A DNA stretch of 64,000 bases from Pyrenophora tritici-repentis. Its lineage: Eukaryota > Ascomycota > Dothideomycetes > Pleosporales > Pleosporaceae. The stretch lies in contig NC_089393.1 in the NCBI RefSeq assembly GCF_003171515.1, positions 868,001 to 932,000 of the forward strand, given 5' to 3'. Position 1 is the first letter of the stretch. The number at the start of each line of letters is the position of its first letter. The position numbers and the translations under genes were made by a program. The notes under the pieces are model-generated. The model searched no databases, was not told the DNA's origin, and saw nothing but the letters and a program-made list of their open reading frames with translations. This document shows positions 12,255 to 22,825 of the stretch, piece after piece.

Positions 12255-13823
12255 ATGCAGCGCGCGACGATACAGGCGCCAGGCCTGTCGACGTACCTCA
12301 AGTCGCTGAAGAGCACGCCGGTAGACGCCTCGGTTGAGCACTTCATTTCGTAAGCTACCTACTTGCAACACTCCCACCAGTGCCCAACCTGTCTGACCTG
12401 TATGTGCAAGACTCCTCAAGCGACGGCAGATCCGAAACTCCAGGCCATGTGCCATCGCGACCACGGCCTTGCTATTGCGCGTAGTGGGCGAGTTCAAGGG
12501 AAGAGATGCAGCGAGGCTCATTGAGCGCATAAAGCAGGTCGGCAGGCGGTTGACGTCGGCGCAACCACGAGAAGTCGTAGTAGGTAACATCGTAAGACGC
12601 GTATTGGCATTGGTGCGCGAGGTAGTAGAGGAACATGCAGACGGGACACCGAATGGGAGCGAGCGAGGCAATACGACACCACACGCCCACCATGATTCGC
12701 TACACAGACCAGCCCTCAACTCGAGCATATCCACCTTTAGTCCTCTGAGGCATGCTGTCGCCGAACCTATGCATACCGGTCCTTTTACAGACAACGCATC
12801 TGATGCCAGCGAGCCCTCAAGACGACCCCCGCTGCTCACTTCACACACTTCGTATGCGCCTACTTCCTCGGCTCCTCTCGTACATTCACTCTTCGGCCTC
12901 TTCTCCCAGCCCACGGACACACCCTCGGCCACGAGCACACCGACAGGGCAGGCATCACCAAATGGCAGGGGCACTCTCACGGCACTTAACCTGGAGCGCC
13001 TGGCCGATATCAACAGGAACCAGAACCTCGATCTCAAGGGCGAAGTCATGGAGGGCATAAGAGAACTGCAAGACGAGCTGGAGACATCCGACAAGCAGAT
13101 TGCCGAAGTTGCGCTTGAGCATATCCACGCCAACGAGATAATCCTTACACACACTGCGTCTACTACGGTGCAGAAGTTTCTATTGTTCGCCGCACGTAAA
13201 CGGAAGTTTACCGTCGTACATGCTGAGACATTTCCTCACGACCACACTGCCACTCATGGCATCTTACTCACCGGCAAGAAGCGAGAAGCAAACCCAGATG
13301 ACGATGAAGAGGACGACAAGTGGAAGCCGCTCACCGATGCTGGAATCCAAGTCTACGTCATCCCCGACTCCCATGTCTTTGCCATCATGTCGCGCGTCAA
13401 CAAAGTTATCCTAGCAACACACACCGTGCTGGCAAACGGTGGCCTCGTCGCAGCAGCTGGAGCGCACATGATTGCAAAAGCCGCAAAGGAACACCAGACA
13501 CCTGTTGTGGTTCTCAGTGGCGTCTACAAGCTCAGCCCCGTCTACCCATTCGACATTGACGAGTTGATCGAGTACGGTGACGCTGGAAGTGTGGTACCGT
13601 ACGACGACGGCGAGTTTGTGGACAAGATTGATGTTGTGAATCCGCTATTCGACTACGTTCCTGCGGATCTTGTTGATCTCTATATCACCAATCTGTAAGT
13701 CCTATTCTCGACTTGGGTTGGTAGGATGAACAGCTGACTGACTGTTCTAGTGGCGGACACGCGCCCTCGTATCTCTACCGCATTGTAGCCGACCACTACC
13801 GCTCCGAAGACATTACTTTGTAA
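12255..13823 (+). CDS. GCD7: Translation initiation factor eIF2B subunit beta (Gcd7)
   Basis: Exons are 12255-12349, 12411-13694 and 13751-13823 (483 aa). The N-terminal helical part includes SLLKRRQIRNSRPCAIATTAL. After a Ser/Pro-rich insert come the Rossmann-like motifs of the eIF2B alpha/beta/delta family: ALEHIHANEIILTH, KFTVVHAETFPHDH, VILATHTVLANGGLVAAAGA and VVVLSGVYKLSPVYPFD. The C terminus TNLGGHAPSYLYRIVADHY is spliced across the last intron and is typical for beta subunits. eIF2B is the guanine exchange factor for eIF2. The beta subunit is part of its regulatory core, which senses phosphorylated eIF2alpha. Confidence 0.95.
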
Positions 13824-14852
13824 TTTGTATGAGCGGATGAGTTATGTTAGCAGATGCACGATGTCAACAAATAACAGAAAAAGCTTGGCCGTAATGCTAA
13901 ATTCCGATGAATTGAACATGTAGCTCTGTACTACCAATACAAACCACCATGAGCCCTTTTCCTCTTCAAACCTGCCAACATGCGAATACGTGAACACAAA
14001 ATCAGAACCCCTACTACAGACCTCAATATCCAAACATTTCATCTTTTCGCAACCTAAACATTGTGCCCGCCCTCCGCCTACTCCCAAGTTCCAACACATC
14101 CCTCAACCCGATTGGCCGCCCTCGGCCGCGCCCTTCGGCGCCCTTCTGCAACACCCGCATCACTAATCCGCAAAGCCACCCGCTTCATTGGTGCGCCCGC
14201 CCCCTAGCAGCGTGCCCTTCGGCGCTGGGGAATCAATGGTTTTTGACAAAATTACTACGTTGGGTAGTTTGATGGTCCGTTGGCGTTGGGTGTGTGCGGA
14301 GGGCGCTGAGAGGGAAGAGGCACAGTGGCGGTACGTAACTAGGGGCGTAGGCGAGAGCTGCTTTGTCCTGTGGCCGGCTAACAACTTGTGCCTGAGGCAC
14401 GGGGGAAAAGGAAAGGGCCATGTGCGATGTCCTCAGTAGTGGAGTTTCGCAAATAATGCGCATGTACATATCTACAATTAACATGTCTCCTTCGCGCATT
14501 CCGCTTGTATTGCAACAAAACTTGAGCGGCACCGTTTGAACATGACGACCTTGTCGCCCATGTTTGCAGCGCCTTCTCTCTCCATCGCGCACTTTACGTG
14601 ACACGAACTTGTATCATATGGGCGCGGAGATAAATTGTGCCCCATTAGCCTTGTTTAGAAGTTGCAAAGGACTGATAACGTAAGGCTCGCTGGTCGCGCC
14701 CGCTGGGCTTATCGTCGTATAGGCGCTGGGAAGTCATTACGTATGCGGGGTGTGTGCGACGTCGATAGATTTTCGAAACACCTTCGGTTACTATTGTAAG
14801 TTGTTGTTTCAAAAGGAAAGAATAGCTGTGCTGTGTTTGTATGTGAGGTACA
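13824..14852. other. Intergenic, nothing recognised
   Basis: About 1 kb with GC-rich patches and no supported gene. It contains the 3' end of the eIF2B-beta gene and the promoter of the downstream fusion gene. Confidence 0.4.
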
Positions 14853-17007
14853 ATGTCCTTCTTAGAGCTTGAGGGTCTACATGTGTTTGTTACAGGTGCG
14901 GCGGGGGGTATAGGGAGCGCGATTGTGAACGAGTTCTTAGGTATGCGCATGGTTTTCTTTATGTTGGGGGAGGGGTAGGTTGGATGCTTGTTCTTCTAGT
15001 CGTATAGGCGTTTGGAAAGGAGCGTGTTGGTGCTCACGACAGGCGGGCGTCAACTTGGCCATGTCATTGAGACGAACGCTGGACACACGAACTTGCGATC
15101 ATCAACTATACTAACACAAAACAGCACAAGGGTGTAAAGTCACCGCTCATGATCTTCGACCAAACCCTCTGGTATCGACAAACCCCAGTCTCCACTGCAT
15201 ACAAGGGGACATCAGCTCCGAAGACTCCATCCAAGACTCCATCGCCCAGGCCACCGCACACTTCTCACAGCCCATTAACATCCTTTGCGCTAATGCTGGT
15301 ATCACGGACGAATCCTCTAGCTATCCCATCTGGGACATGCCCAGCTCCCTCTGGGACCGTACATATGCCGTCAACGTTCGTGGCACCTTCTTAACTATCA
15401 AGCACTTTCTCAAGTCTATCGAAACTGCTCAGTTGGCGACTGGCGAAGAGGTCAAGAATGTGAGTGTTGTGGTTACGGGGTCTGAGTGTGGAGTTTTTGG
15501 ACAAGCAGGACACGTAGAGTATGCGAGTGGGAAGGCGGGCCTACAGTATGGGCTCGTGAAGACGGTGAAGAATGAGATTGTCAGATTGAACAGAAAAGCG
15601 AGGATTAACGCTGTGGCACCTGGATGGGTAAATACAAAGTTGATTGAGGGGAGACTGGATGATCCTGGGGAAATGTGGAGGGAAGCTGAAGCTACGTACG
15701 TTACCTTACTCTGCAGCGAGATGTCATTTCGAGAGACTAAGATGTGCAGAGTTCCATTACGAAAAATTGCGCAGCCGACAGATGTCGCAAGAGTAGCGGC
15801 ATTTCTAGCAAGTCATCGAGCCGCAGGCCATATCTCAGGACAGTGCATCTCCGTCGATGGCGGCATGGAAGGCCGGATTGTTTGGTCTGAAGACGAAGTT
15901 CGAAAGACACAGAACACAGCTTTAGAACCCGAAAAACCGACCACAAACCCCACTGGCGAAATCTTCGGCACCGCGACAGAAGGAGTTTCCTTAGCGAGCA
16001 GAAACCCTTCCACTGTGGCCATACCCACCATCACCTCCCTCAGCGCTCCTCCACCCGTGTCAAAACCCAAGCCCAAGATCAAGATCCTCCTATCGGTCGA
16101 CTTCGACGCCGTGTCCGGCTGGCTAGGTACCAGCCAACACCCTGACAACAACCTCGCAGACTACAGTTCCGGCTTTTTCAGCGCCTACGTCGGCGTACCG
16201 CGACTTCTCAAGCTCTTTGCCAAACACCACATCGCCGACAAAGTAACCTGGTTCGTTCCTATGCACAGCGCCGAATCCTTCCCCAAAGAGTTTACCGCCA
16301 TCAAAGAAAGCGGCGCAGAAATCGGCCTCCATGGCTACTGCCACGAAGGCGCTCCCCAACTTACTCTGGTGCAGGAACGCGACGTCCTCGAACACTGCAT
16401 TAGTCTGTACCAAGAGCTACTCGGAAAGCGGCCGCTAGGTTATCGTGCGCCGCTGTATCAGCTTAGAGAAAGTACGGTGGAGTTGCTGGAAGAATACTCG
16501 TTCTTGTACGATTCTAGTCTCGCGCATCACGATAGCAAACCGTACTTCTTGCCCAACCTACCTCCCATCGACGTACCCACATACACCGACACTACCCCTG
16601 CAAAAAACTGGATGAGGCCACTACCTCAGCCTAACCCATCCACCTCCAAAACACTGGTCGAGATCCCAGCGAATTGGTACACGGAGGATATGACACCCCT
16701 GCAGTTTTGGCCAAATACACCCAATTCCCAGGGCTATGTTGATGTGCGCGTTGTGGAGAATATGTGGAGGGATAAACTTGAGTGGGTGAGGAATGAGATG
16801 GAAGATGAAGGGTTGGCCGAGGGCGAGATGTGTGTTTTTCCGCTGGTGTTGCATCCCGATACTAGTGGTATGGCTCATGTGATAGGGATGGTGGAGAGAG
16901 TAATTAGGTGGTTAAAGGAGTTGGAGGAAGAGGGCATTGTGGAGTGGTGTCAGTATGCGGATGTGGCGGGGGAGTGGAGGGAGAGGAATGCACAAGAGGC
17001 AGTGTAG
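14853..17007 (+). CDS. Fusion protein: short-chain dehydrogenase/reductase plus polysaccharide deacetylase
   Basis: Exons are 14853-14940, 15125-15695 and 15750-17007 (638 aa). The 54-nt second intron is in frame, so the sequence reads open even unspliced, but splicing restores ATVPLRKIAQP, typical of SDRs. Residues about 1-260 are a classical SDR: TGAAGGIGSAI cofactor loop, CANAGIT, Ser of VVVTGSE, catalytic YASGK, ending SGQCISVDGG. A Pro-rich linker follows. Residues about 320-638 are a NodB-type deacetylase of the HpPgdA-like group: LLSVDFDAVSGWLG (metal Asp), GLHGYCHEG, GYRAP, IPANWYTED and LVLHPDTSG. No signal peptide is visible, so the deacetylase probably acts in the cytosol on a small amide or sugar substrate. 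Substrates are unknown to me. Confidence 0.88.
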
Positions 17008-18109
17008 GAAGTCGGTGATATTCGTCATGCAGGTGACTAGCTTCATCTATATCATATTTCAAAGACCTTAATAGTTTCCCCCCTCCACACAGCGATTGAT
17101 AGCAGCACCTACCTATTCCGACAATGTTCAGAATATCATGTTGGAGACCTTTCGACGACATGCCCAAGGTAGTTTTGGTTCGGCACTGACATCATCAGGC
17201 CACCGTACCTTCCACCGATCATGCCACACACAAGTCTAAGCAGAGACAGCCGAGTCCTGTGGACTGACTGCACTGGGTCACCGCATCCTCCGCCAATCTT
17301 GCCACATTCAAGTACAGGCAGCAGAATCCACATTTCAAGGCATCGAAGTCGTTGACATACGTACCATGGTACTCGACACGGTTCTATCTAGCATATGCCG
17401 AATATGCTAACCAGCCGACCTTGATCATTTTTGAAAGGACAGTTTATGCCTGCATTGCATTAGGTGAGTCAAGCGTATTAGGTGACTGGGTTCTGGGTGT
17501 ATCATGAGAAATTCGACAACAAGAAACAAGTAGGATCGCTGCAAAGGAGATTAAGACCTGAGTCTGGACTTCCTAGGCAACTTGAATGAACGCTATCTCG
17601 GCTGTGTAGACAATTCAGATAGAGAATGAATATTGTGGATATCAGTGCGCGTGTTTTTGTCACAAGGTGAGAGTCAATGGGTTGTTGTTGTGATACACCC
17701 CGGCGCAACCAGTCTACACATAGGATCTAGTCTTTCCCAGTGATGGCAAATATGGCGAGTAAACACGTAGATGCTCTCCTTGCCAACCCGTAGCCTTGTA
17801 GACTACAGGCACACCCGTAAAGTCTACTATGCAGCTTAACGCATCTATGCAACAGACGCATAACCTCTCCTATCCAATATTACCAAAACACCTCGCTATC
17901 ATTTTCCTCAGAGTGCACGTAGTGGATCCTAGACTGCTTGTACGTCCCCAGCGCCCGCCCGCGCCCTTACCCAATCTCACCCACATGCTCACGCATTGTA
18001 CCACCCAAATTAATTCAACCCTACGTCACTGCCATTTTTCCTCGCCCTCCGTCGCACGTGATCGGCGCATCGGTCTCCGGGCCCACCCCACTAGCGCCAG
18101 CCCCAGCAA
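17008..18109. other. Intergenic with one diverged direct repeat
   Basis: No gene recognised. Two related units of about 62 bp lie at 17182-17243 and 17261-17321 (period about 78 bp). The end of the region is the U2 snRNA promoter. Confidence 0.4.
17182..17321 (-). repeat. Diverged tandem pair, about 78-bp period
   Basis: On the minus strand both units read close to CTGC(T/C)(T/G)..ACTTG..TGTGGCA.GAT.GG.GGA, then a GGTG/GCGGTGACC-like segment and a .GTCAGT. end. By eye they are roughly three-quarters identical. They are open in one frame over both units (CGKIGGGCG, CGMIGGRYGG), but no start or signal peptide is convincing. Confidence 0.4.
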
Positions 18110-18117
18110 TATATAAA
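18110..18117 (+). promoter_or_regulatory. TATA box of the U2 snRNA gene
   Basis: TATATAAA lies about 34-41 bp upstream of the inferred U2 5' end, followed by a CT-rich tract, as expected for a fungal pol II start. Confidence 0.7.
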
Positions 18118-18150
18118 GCCCGCTGCCTCCCTCCCTCTCTTCTCTTCCCC

Positions 18151-18340
18151 AGCTCTCTTTGCCTTTTGGCTTAGATCAAGTGTAGTATCTGTTCTTATAA
18201 GTTTAACCGCTTATATGCCGCTACGGCGGTGTTTCGATTATACTCATTTTTGATCCGCGTCTGATGAGTCCCTGGGCTTGCTCACACTCATCGGTCACTG
18301 TGTCGCTTCTATTCGCACTATCTGAAGCTGACGCGACTTT
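18151..18340 (+). ncRNA. U2 spliceosomal snRNA
   Basis: The sequence from 18151 contains the near-invariant U2 5' end: stem I (TTTGCCTTTTGGCTTAGATC), the branch-site recognition region with GTAGTA at 18182-18187 and the following TCTGTTCTTATAAGTTTAA. A Sm-like site CATTTTTGATC lies near 18244. Stem III reads CTGATGAG...GGGCTTGCTC...CTCATCGG, matching the GGAGCTTGCTC loop of other U2 RNAs, and a last hairpin pairs GTCGCTTC with GAAGC/GCGAC up to about 18337. Length near 190 nt fits fungal U2. The 5' end is inferred from homology and the 3' end from the terminal hairpin. U2 base-pairs with intron branch sites. Confidence 0.92.
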
Positions 18341-18623
18341 TTCATTGAGACCTTTGGCTGGTGCCTAGGCTTGAGGAAGAAGTGGTGCTGTGTTTGAGCT
18401 GAGGTTTCTGAACATCTGAACGCGTGTGGTGAGCGCGTCGAGGGAGCGTGTCGAGGTGACGCGTCGAGCGACTTGTTTGTGGGTGTGCATGTGAGGGCGC
18501 GTACAGTGAGCAATGTTCACGACATTCACGTCTTGGGAACAAGTACGATAAGAAGTAATTGCAATTTCTTTGCGCTGCATACCGCAAGCGTCAGAGAAGA
18601 GAAGCACCCCAATACAACAAGAG

Positions 18624-19615
18624 CTATCCAATGTGATGTCCCTCGCCCTTGCTGTGGTCAGCATTATGATCAAAAAACTCCGCTTCCCTCCACACATCCT
18701 TAAACTCCTCCGACATTTTCAACGCCGGGCCAAAGCTCTCCGGCCTCCTCAACTTGTAAAACTCATCCAGCCCAGCGCTATTCCGCTGCTGCCAGTCCAA
18801 TATCGCATCAAAGTTCTTACACTGATGATTGATCTGAAAGTCCGGAAAAGGATTAAGCACAGTATCCGTCCACACGTGCGTATACACATCAACGTTCGCC
18901 TGACACATGATGTTCTGCAACAAATAGTAAACGCAATGCGACAGATGCGTCTTGTGCAGTTTAGTCGTCGAGTTGAAGTCGGCGTACTTGTTGCCGTAGT
19001 AGTGATCGAAATAGGCCTCGCGGCGCAGAGCGTCCAGGCAGTGCAGTTGATGAAATACGTCGATGCGGGCGGCGTAGGCTTCGCCGAGACCGTAGCTTTC
19101 GGGGTATCGAACGGATTTGTTGGGGTCTTTGCCTAGGGCTATGACTTCTTCGCGGGAGATGGCGATGGGGCGCTCGTCAGAGATGCGGCGCCATGCCGCA
19201 TCTACTTCTGGGCCAGGCTCGTTTCTGAAGATCTCGTCGGTTAAGGAGGGGAGGAGGGTGGCGTTCATCTTTTTGGTGACTAGATCGATGTTTAGACGGT
19301 CGAAGATTGGCGCTGGGATTGTTATCTAATGCTCTTTGGTTGTTTGATAGACTTTTGATGCTTACATGGACCTGAACACCTTTTCAAGAGACTTGTGGTA
19401 TCTTGGGATATCTGTGCGTGATATTGGAGAGTCGATGTTGTAAGCGTGAGTAGTGAGAATACGAAGAACCCGATATTGAGATAGAAAAATGGCAGCGGGT
19501 TTGATGTTATCGTGTTTGGTAATCTCTGGAAAAGCCCCGGTCTTTGCGCACTCTTTTCGACATGTTCGTACACATAATTCTCTCGTATGAATCTTGGCAA
19601 ATGTTGTTTCAACAT
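18624..19615 (-). CDS. UstYa-family (DUF3328) oxidase, copy 1
   Basis: Exons are 19366-19615 and 18624-19312 (312 aa), with a 53-nt intron. An N-terminal single membrane segment (PLPFFYLNIGFFVFSLLTL, about residues 39-57) is followed by SPIFDRLN. The two HxxHC copper/iron-type motifs that define the family are present: HQLHCLDALRR and HLSHCVYYLLQNIMCQ. NFDAILDWQQRN follows. UstYa-family proteins perform oxidative cyclisation or hydroxylation of ribosomal peptide cores (ustiloxins, phomopsins, asperipin, cyclochlorotine) and usually work as pairs. Its stop faces the U2 gene. With the second UstYa gene and the repeat precursor to its right, it makes a RiPP locus likely. The ATG at 19615 is the first in frame. 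Confidence 0.92.
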
Positions 19616-20303
19616 TTTCCCGTTACCTGGCAAGGAGGTATGTCCAGTGAAGTGGAAGGACGCCGGGGCGGTCCGGCTCCAGCGAAGAATACCTGGGTGT
19701 AGTATTCCCGTTCCCGTCTAGGTGCCTTGGGGTATTGGAGACAGCGCTATGCGGGGTCCTTATCATTTCCAATATCGAATATACGAATTGTAGCGCGTAC
19801 CCCTCTTTTCGTGGCAATCAAAAGCATCCTTTTAAGGTATAGCACTCAATCGCCCTCAAGACTCACTATAGGTTTCCGCAATACTCACTAGGGAGATCAG
19901 CGTTTTGGAGATAACCTTAAAAACTGCCTAACCAAGGGAGCTTAGGCTCTTGGTAAAGCTTAGCCGTTCTATGGTACGCTGATGTGGCGTGACCTGCTGG
20001 ATCTGGCAGTTCGGGGCTACTTAGGTAGTACGCGGAAGAAATTATTCCGAGCTCAATTTTCTGAATCGTGCATTCCTGGGGTGTGAGGACTCTTGCGATC
20101 GCGAAATTGGAGCGTCGCTGTAAATGGTTAAAGGTGGTTAAGGAGCGATAGTTTCGGATCGCCAGGTTAACTGTACCATAGTACCAGTCATATATTCAAA
20201 TTCATTATTCGTAGAGGGGCTTACTTTACTACAACTAGCAAGGAACGACAATGCGATACCGAATTTAACGGCAAAAACTGGGCATTGCATATTCCACCAG
20301 GCT
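19616..20303. other. Intergenic between the two UstYa genes
   Basis: This region holds the promoter of UstYa copy 1 and the 3' end of copy 2. No ORF or RNA supported. Confidence 0.4.
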
Positions 20304-21434
20304 TTACGTAGACCCCACGGACTTTTGCTCCTCCATAGGATGATCTCGCCAATGTTTGAAATACTTGTTTCCTGGGAACATCCAGTAAAGCCCCTCCATG
20401 TTCTCTTCTGGAGAGTGATCGAAGCCAGATTCATCCATGATTTGCTGTAGCTTCTCCGGGTCAGAAATCATAAACTCAAACTTTGGCGCTCTGTGTTCCT
20501 TTGCCCATTCTTGAACTTTGCTAAAGTTCCGACAGGTATGTGTTGTCGCTAATCGTGGGAATATGCCCCGGTTGAAAGGAATGTTGACGTGGAACGACAC
20601 AGGTGCAACGTCCGATTGACACATTAGAGTTTGGCGGAGGGCGTCAACGCAATGATCTACAAGGATAGTAAGCGAACGGGTCTTGTACGAAGAAAGGAGA
20701 AAGAAATATACCCCAGTGACGGAAATTGAATGAGTTGCGATCAATGGTGCCGTTCTTAGTCATCAATCTTTCCAGCATCTGGAATCGCTCTGGGTAAAGA
20801 AGCTTCCTCAAATCGTTGAGGCAGTGAAGCGAGTGCCAAACATCTAGCTCAACTAAGTAATCCTTGGTTCCTGGGATAGGTATTGTCGGGTTGGGGAGTT
20901 TCTTTGCCTCTTCTTCCGAGATGACGGATATACCAACTGATATTGATTAGTAGCTGTCAATTACCTGTAGTTGCAGCAACTTACAATCGTAAAGATCAGA
21001 CCAACGTTTATCGATCTCGTCATCTGGAAATCCCATATATTCTGTACCATTTGCCAAAGCTGCTACGAAATGTTCTTCGTGATACTCGACTGCATTGTTG
21101 GCAGGCGCTGCACCGGTCTCAGTAAGGTAATTTGAGCAATGATTATAGAAGCCTTACACCAAACACTCAATGACGGATCCTTGCAGTCACCGACAGAATA
21201 GAGCCTGGCACCCAAGATGACAGATATTAAAAGCAGTACGAGATTGCTGGCACAGAGACCTATTACGACCGAGCTTGATTGCCATCTATGTGCGAGCTTG
21301 ATGGCTGAATTTGATTTCGCAATCGACCCGAGCTCCGTTGAGTTTTCCAACAAGCTGTCTCTGCTGTCGTACGACTCAGTGTAGTCTTTTTCGTCGTGAT
21401 CCTCTGAACGCCGTGCTATCACAGGGACCCCCAT
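20304..21434 (-). CDS. UstYa-family (DUF3328) oxidase, copy 2
   Basis: Exons are 21158-21434, 20985-21107, 20712-20936 and 20304-20656 (325 aa); all phases agree. A cytosolic acidic N terminus precedes one membrane segment (SSVVIGLCASNLVLLLISVI, about residues 51-70). The lumenal part starts SPANNAVEYHEEHF and carries both HxxHC motifs: HSLHCLNDLRK and HWDHCVDALRQTLMCQ, the second formed by splicing at 20656/20712. HTCRNFSKVQEWAKEH follows. The architecture matches UstYa/UstYb proteins of fungal RiPP clusters. It differs clearly from copy 1 in intron positions, so the pair is old, as with UstYa and UstYb. It is divergent from the precursor gene, with about 950 bp between starts. Confidence 0.92.
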
Positions 21435-21684
21435 GTTGAATTTGGAATTACAAAGAAATGTGATACGCAATGATGGATAATAAGACCTGTTCAGAGAGCG
21501 ATGTTTGAAATGTGAATGTTGAACAACGCCAAAGTATCTAAGAACACGATAGTATGGTGGAGTCGCCGTAGTCGTTTGATATCGTTCGGAGGCTTGATAG
21601 AATCCCGCTACCGCGGAGAATTATAGATCGCGCGACTCATAATTAGGCCGTACATCAAATCGTAGGTGTACACGATAGAAGATC

Positions 21685-21702
21685 TCCGATATCGATATCG
21701 GA
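21685..21702. promoter_or_regulatory. 18-bp perfect palindrome, CCG-N10-CGG
   Basis: TCCGATATCGATATCGGA equals its own reverse complement. Paired CGG triplets are the classic layout for Zn2Cys6 regulators. The half GATATCGGA recurs at 22249-22257, right at the precursor's TATA box. Confidence 0.5.
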
Positions 21703-21715
21703 TGTGAAGCGTATC

Positions 21716-21732
21716 TGTATCGGTCCGATACA
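21716..21732. promoter_or_regulatory. 17-bp inverted repeat, CGG-T-CCG core
   Basis: TGTATCGGTCCGATACA is a perfect 8-1-8 inverted repeat, 13 bp downstream of the CCG-N10-CGG palindrome. It is a second candidate site for a Zn2Cys6 protein. Confidence 0.45.
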
Positions 21733-22256
21733 TGATACGAGAACCCCTCCCTGCTCAAGCTGAAGAATCCTTGCTTAGATAAGAAGGTGAACGATACAGT
21801 GCGGATTGCGAAAGAATCGCGGAAATAGTCATCATCATATCGCAGTCCATTCATGGCTATGCTTTGAGCAGCGAAAAGTGGGTTTGATGACAAAACGACG
21901 TGAATGGTCTGTTTGGATTATACCCAGCTCTCTGTTGTTACAATTCGAAAACCTTCCATTATTGGAAAGCCAAAATAAACCACTCAGTAATAATAGGCCC
22001 TTCATGACGCGTTGTGCATGATCGGTTCGAGCGCATTAGCCTGGGGTGAAGGTGAAGATAGCAAAAGACTTTACCCAGAGAAGAAGGTGAACAAATTAAC
22101 GGAGACTCTATCTACCGAGAGGAGACGGTGAGCGTGGTAATGGAGAAGAAGACAATCGGGACAGCGGAAGAGAAAGTGAGCCGAACGACGAGGAGGAAGT
22201 TGGGGTAGCAACGGAGAACTTACTTGCATGCATCGGAGACTTTGCCTGGATATCGG

Positions 22257-22263
22257 ATATAAA
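22257..22263 (+). promoter_or_regulatory. TATA box of the RiPP precursor gene
   Basis: The sequence CGGATATAAAGG lies about 120 bp upstream of the precursor ATG and directly abuts the GATATCGGA half-site at 22249. Confidence 0.55.
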
Positions 22264-22381
22264 GGCGTATGAAGTGAGTTCCTATCGCCTTCATTGCGAG
22301 CAAGATCTCTCGATAACAGTAACCAGTTCACCTCTAAGCAACTATCTTCGTTCGCATTCTACCTACCTAGTCCACAACAAG

Positions 22382-22825
22382 ATGAAGTCAATTCAGATTC
22401 TTCTAGCGCTCGCCACTGCTGTGGTTATATCTGCCCACCCAACCGGCGATGTCGCTAAGTAGGAACTATGGAACCGCTGTAAAAATTCCTGTCTGACTAG
22501 GGTCTGTAGGAGAGCGCCTGGCGTTGATGAAATCTCGGCAGGTCTGTATGGTGGCTGGGCAAGAGCTGAGCCTGAAGCCAAGTAAGAATCATGGAACTAC
22601 TCTGCTGAATATCTCTCTAATTACTTCCAGGAGAGAGGCTGGCGTAGATGAGATCTCAGCAGGCCTCTATGGGGGCTGGGGAAAGGCCAAGCCCGAAGCG
22701 AAGTAAGAACCATGGAACTACACTGTAGGTATCTCTCTGATCACTGCCAGGAGAGAGACCGGCGTAGATGAAATCTCAGCAGGCCTCTATGGGGGCTGGG
22801 GAAAGGCTAAGCCTGAAGCCAAGTG
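22382..22825 (+). CDS. Secreted, Kex2-processed repeat precursor (putative UstYa-type RiPP precursor)
   Basis: Predicted exons are 22382-22458, 22510-22581, 22631-22702 and 22751-22825 (about 97 aa). Exon 1 encodes a signal peptide (MKSIQILLALATAVVISA) and ends in AA of a Lys codon. Each following exon starts G-AGA, so every intron splits the Lys codon of a Lys-Arg site. The three repeat exons are 72 nt each and encode 24-residue units sharing GVDEISAGLYGGW, then a charged tail ending PEAK(R). Kex2 cleavage would release three 22-residue peptides with one Tyr and one Trp each. The last unit meets TGA directly after Lys, whether or not the next intron is removed. Two UstYa genes next door support a ribosomal cyclic peptide. 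An alpha-factor-like pheromone has similar layout, but the core lacks the usual WC...CW pattern. Confidence 0.82.

Larger units (their letters stand above)
21435..22381. promoter_or_regulatory. Shared divergent promoter region, UstYa copy 2 and RiPP precursor
   Basis: The two genes are transcribed away from this 947-bp region. It contains two perfect palindromes at 21685-21702 and 21716-21732 and a TATA box at about 22257-22263. Confidence 0.6.

Noticed and set aside
12240..13154. Long minus-strand ORF opposite eIF2B-beta
   Set aside because: It is the antisense shadow of a clearly recognised coding sequence with consistent splice sites.
22382..22462. Reading the precursor as an isolated 26-residue secreted peptide ending at TAG
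   Set aside because: The AAG-TAG lies on an intron donor (GTAGGA), and the same split pattern recurs three more times with in-frame repeats; splicing explains the locus better.
22382..22825. Alpha-factor-type mating pheromone precursor
   Set aside because: Signal peptide, KR sites and Glu-Ala after KR resemble pheromone precursors, but the core lacks the W-C...C-W pattern of filamentous ascomycete pheromones, and UstYa genes are adjacent. Kept only as an alternative.
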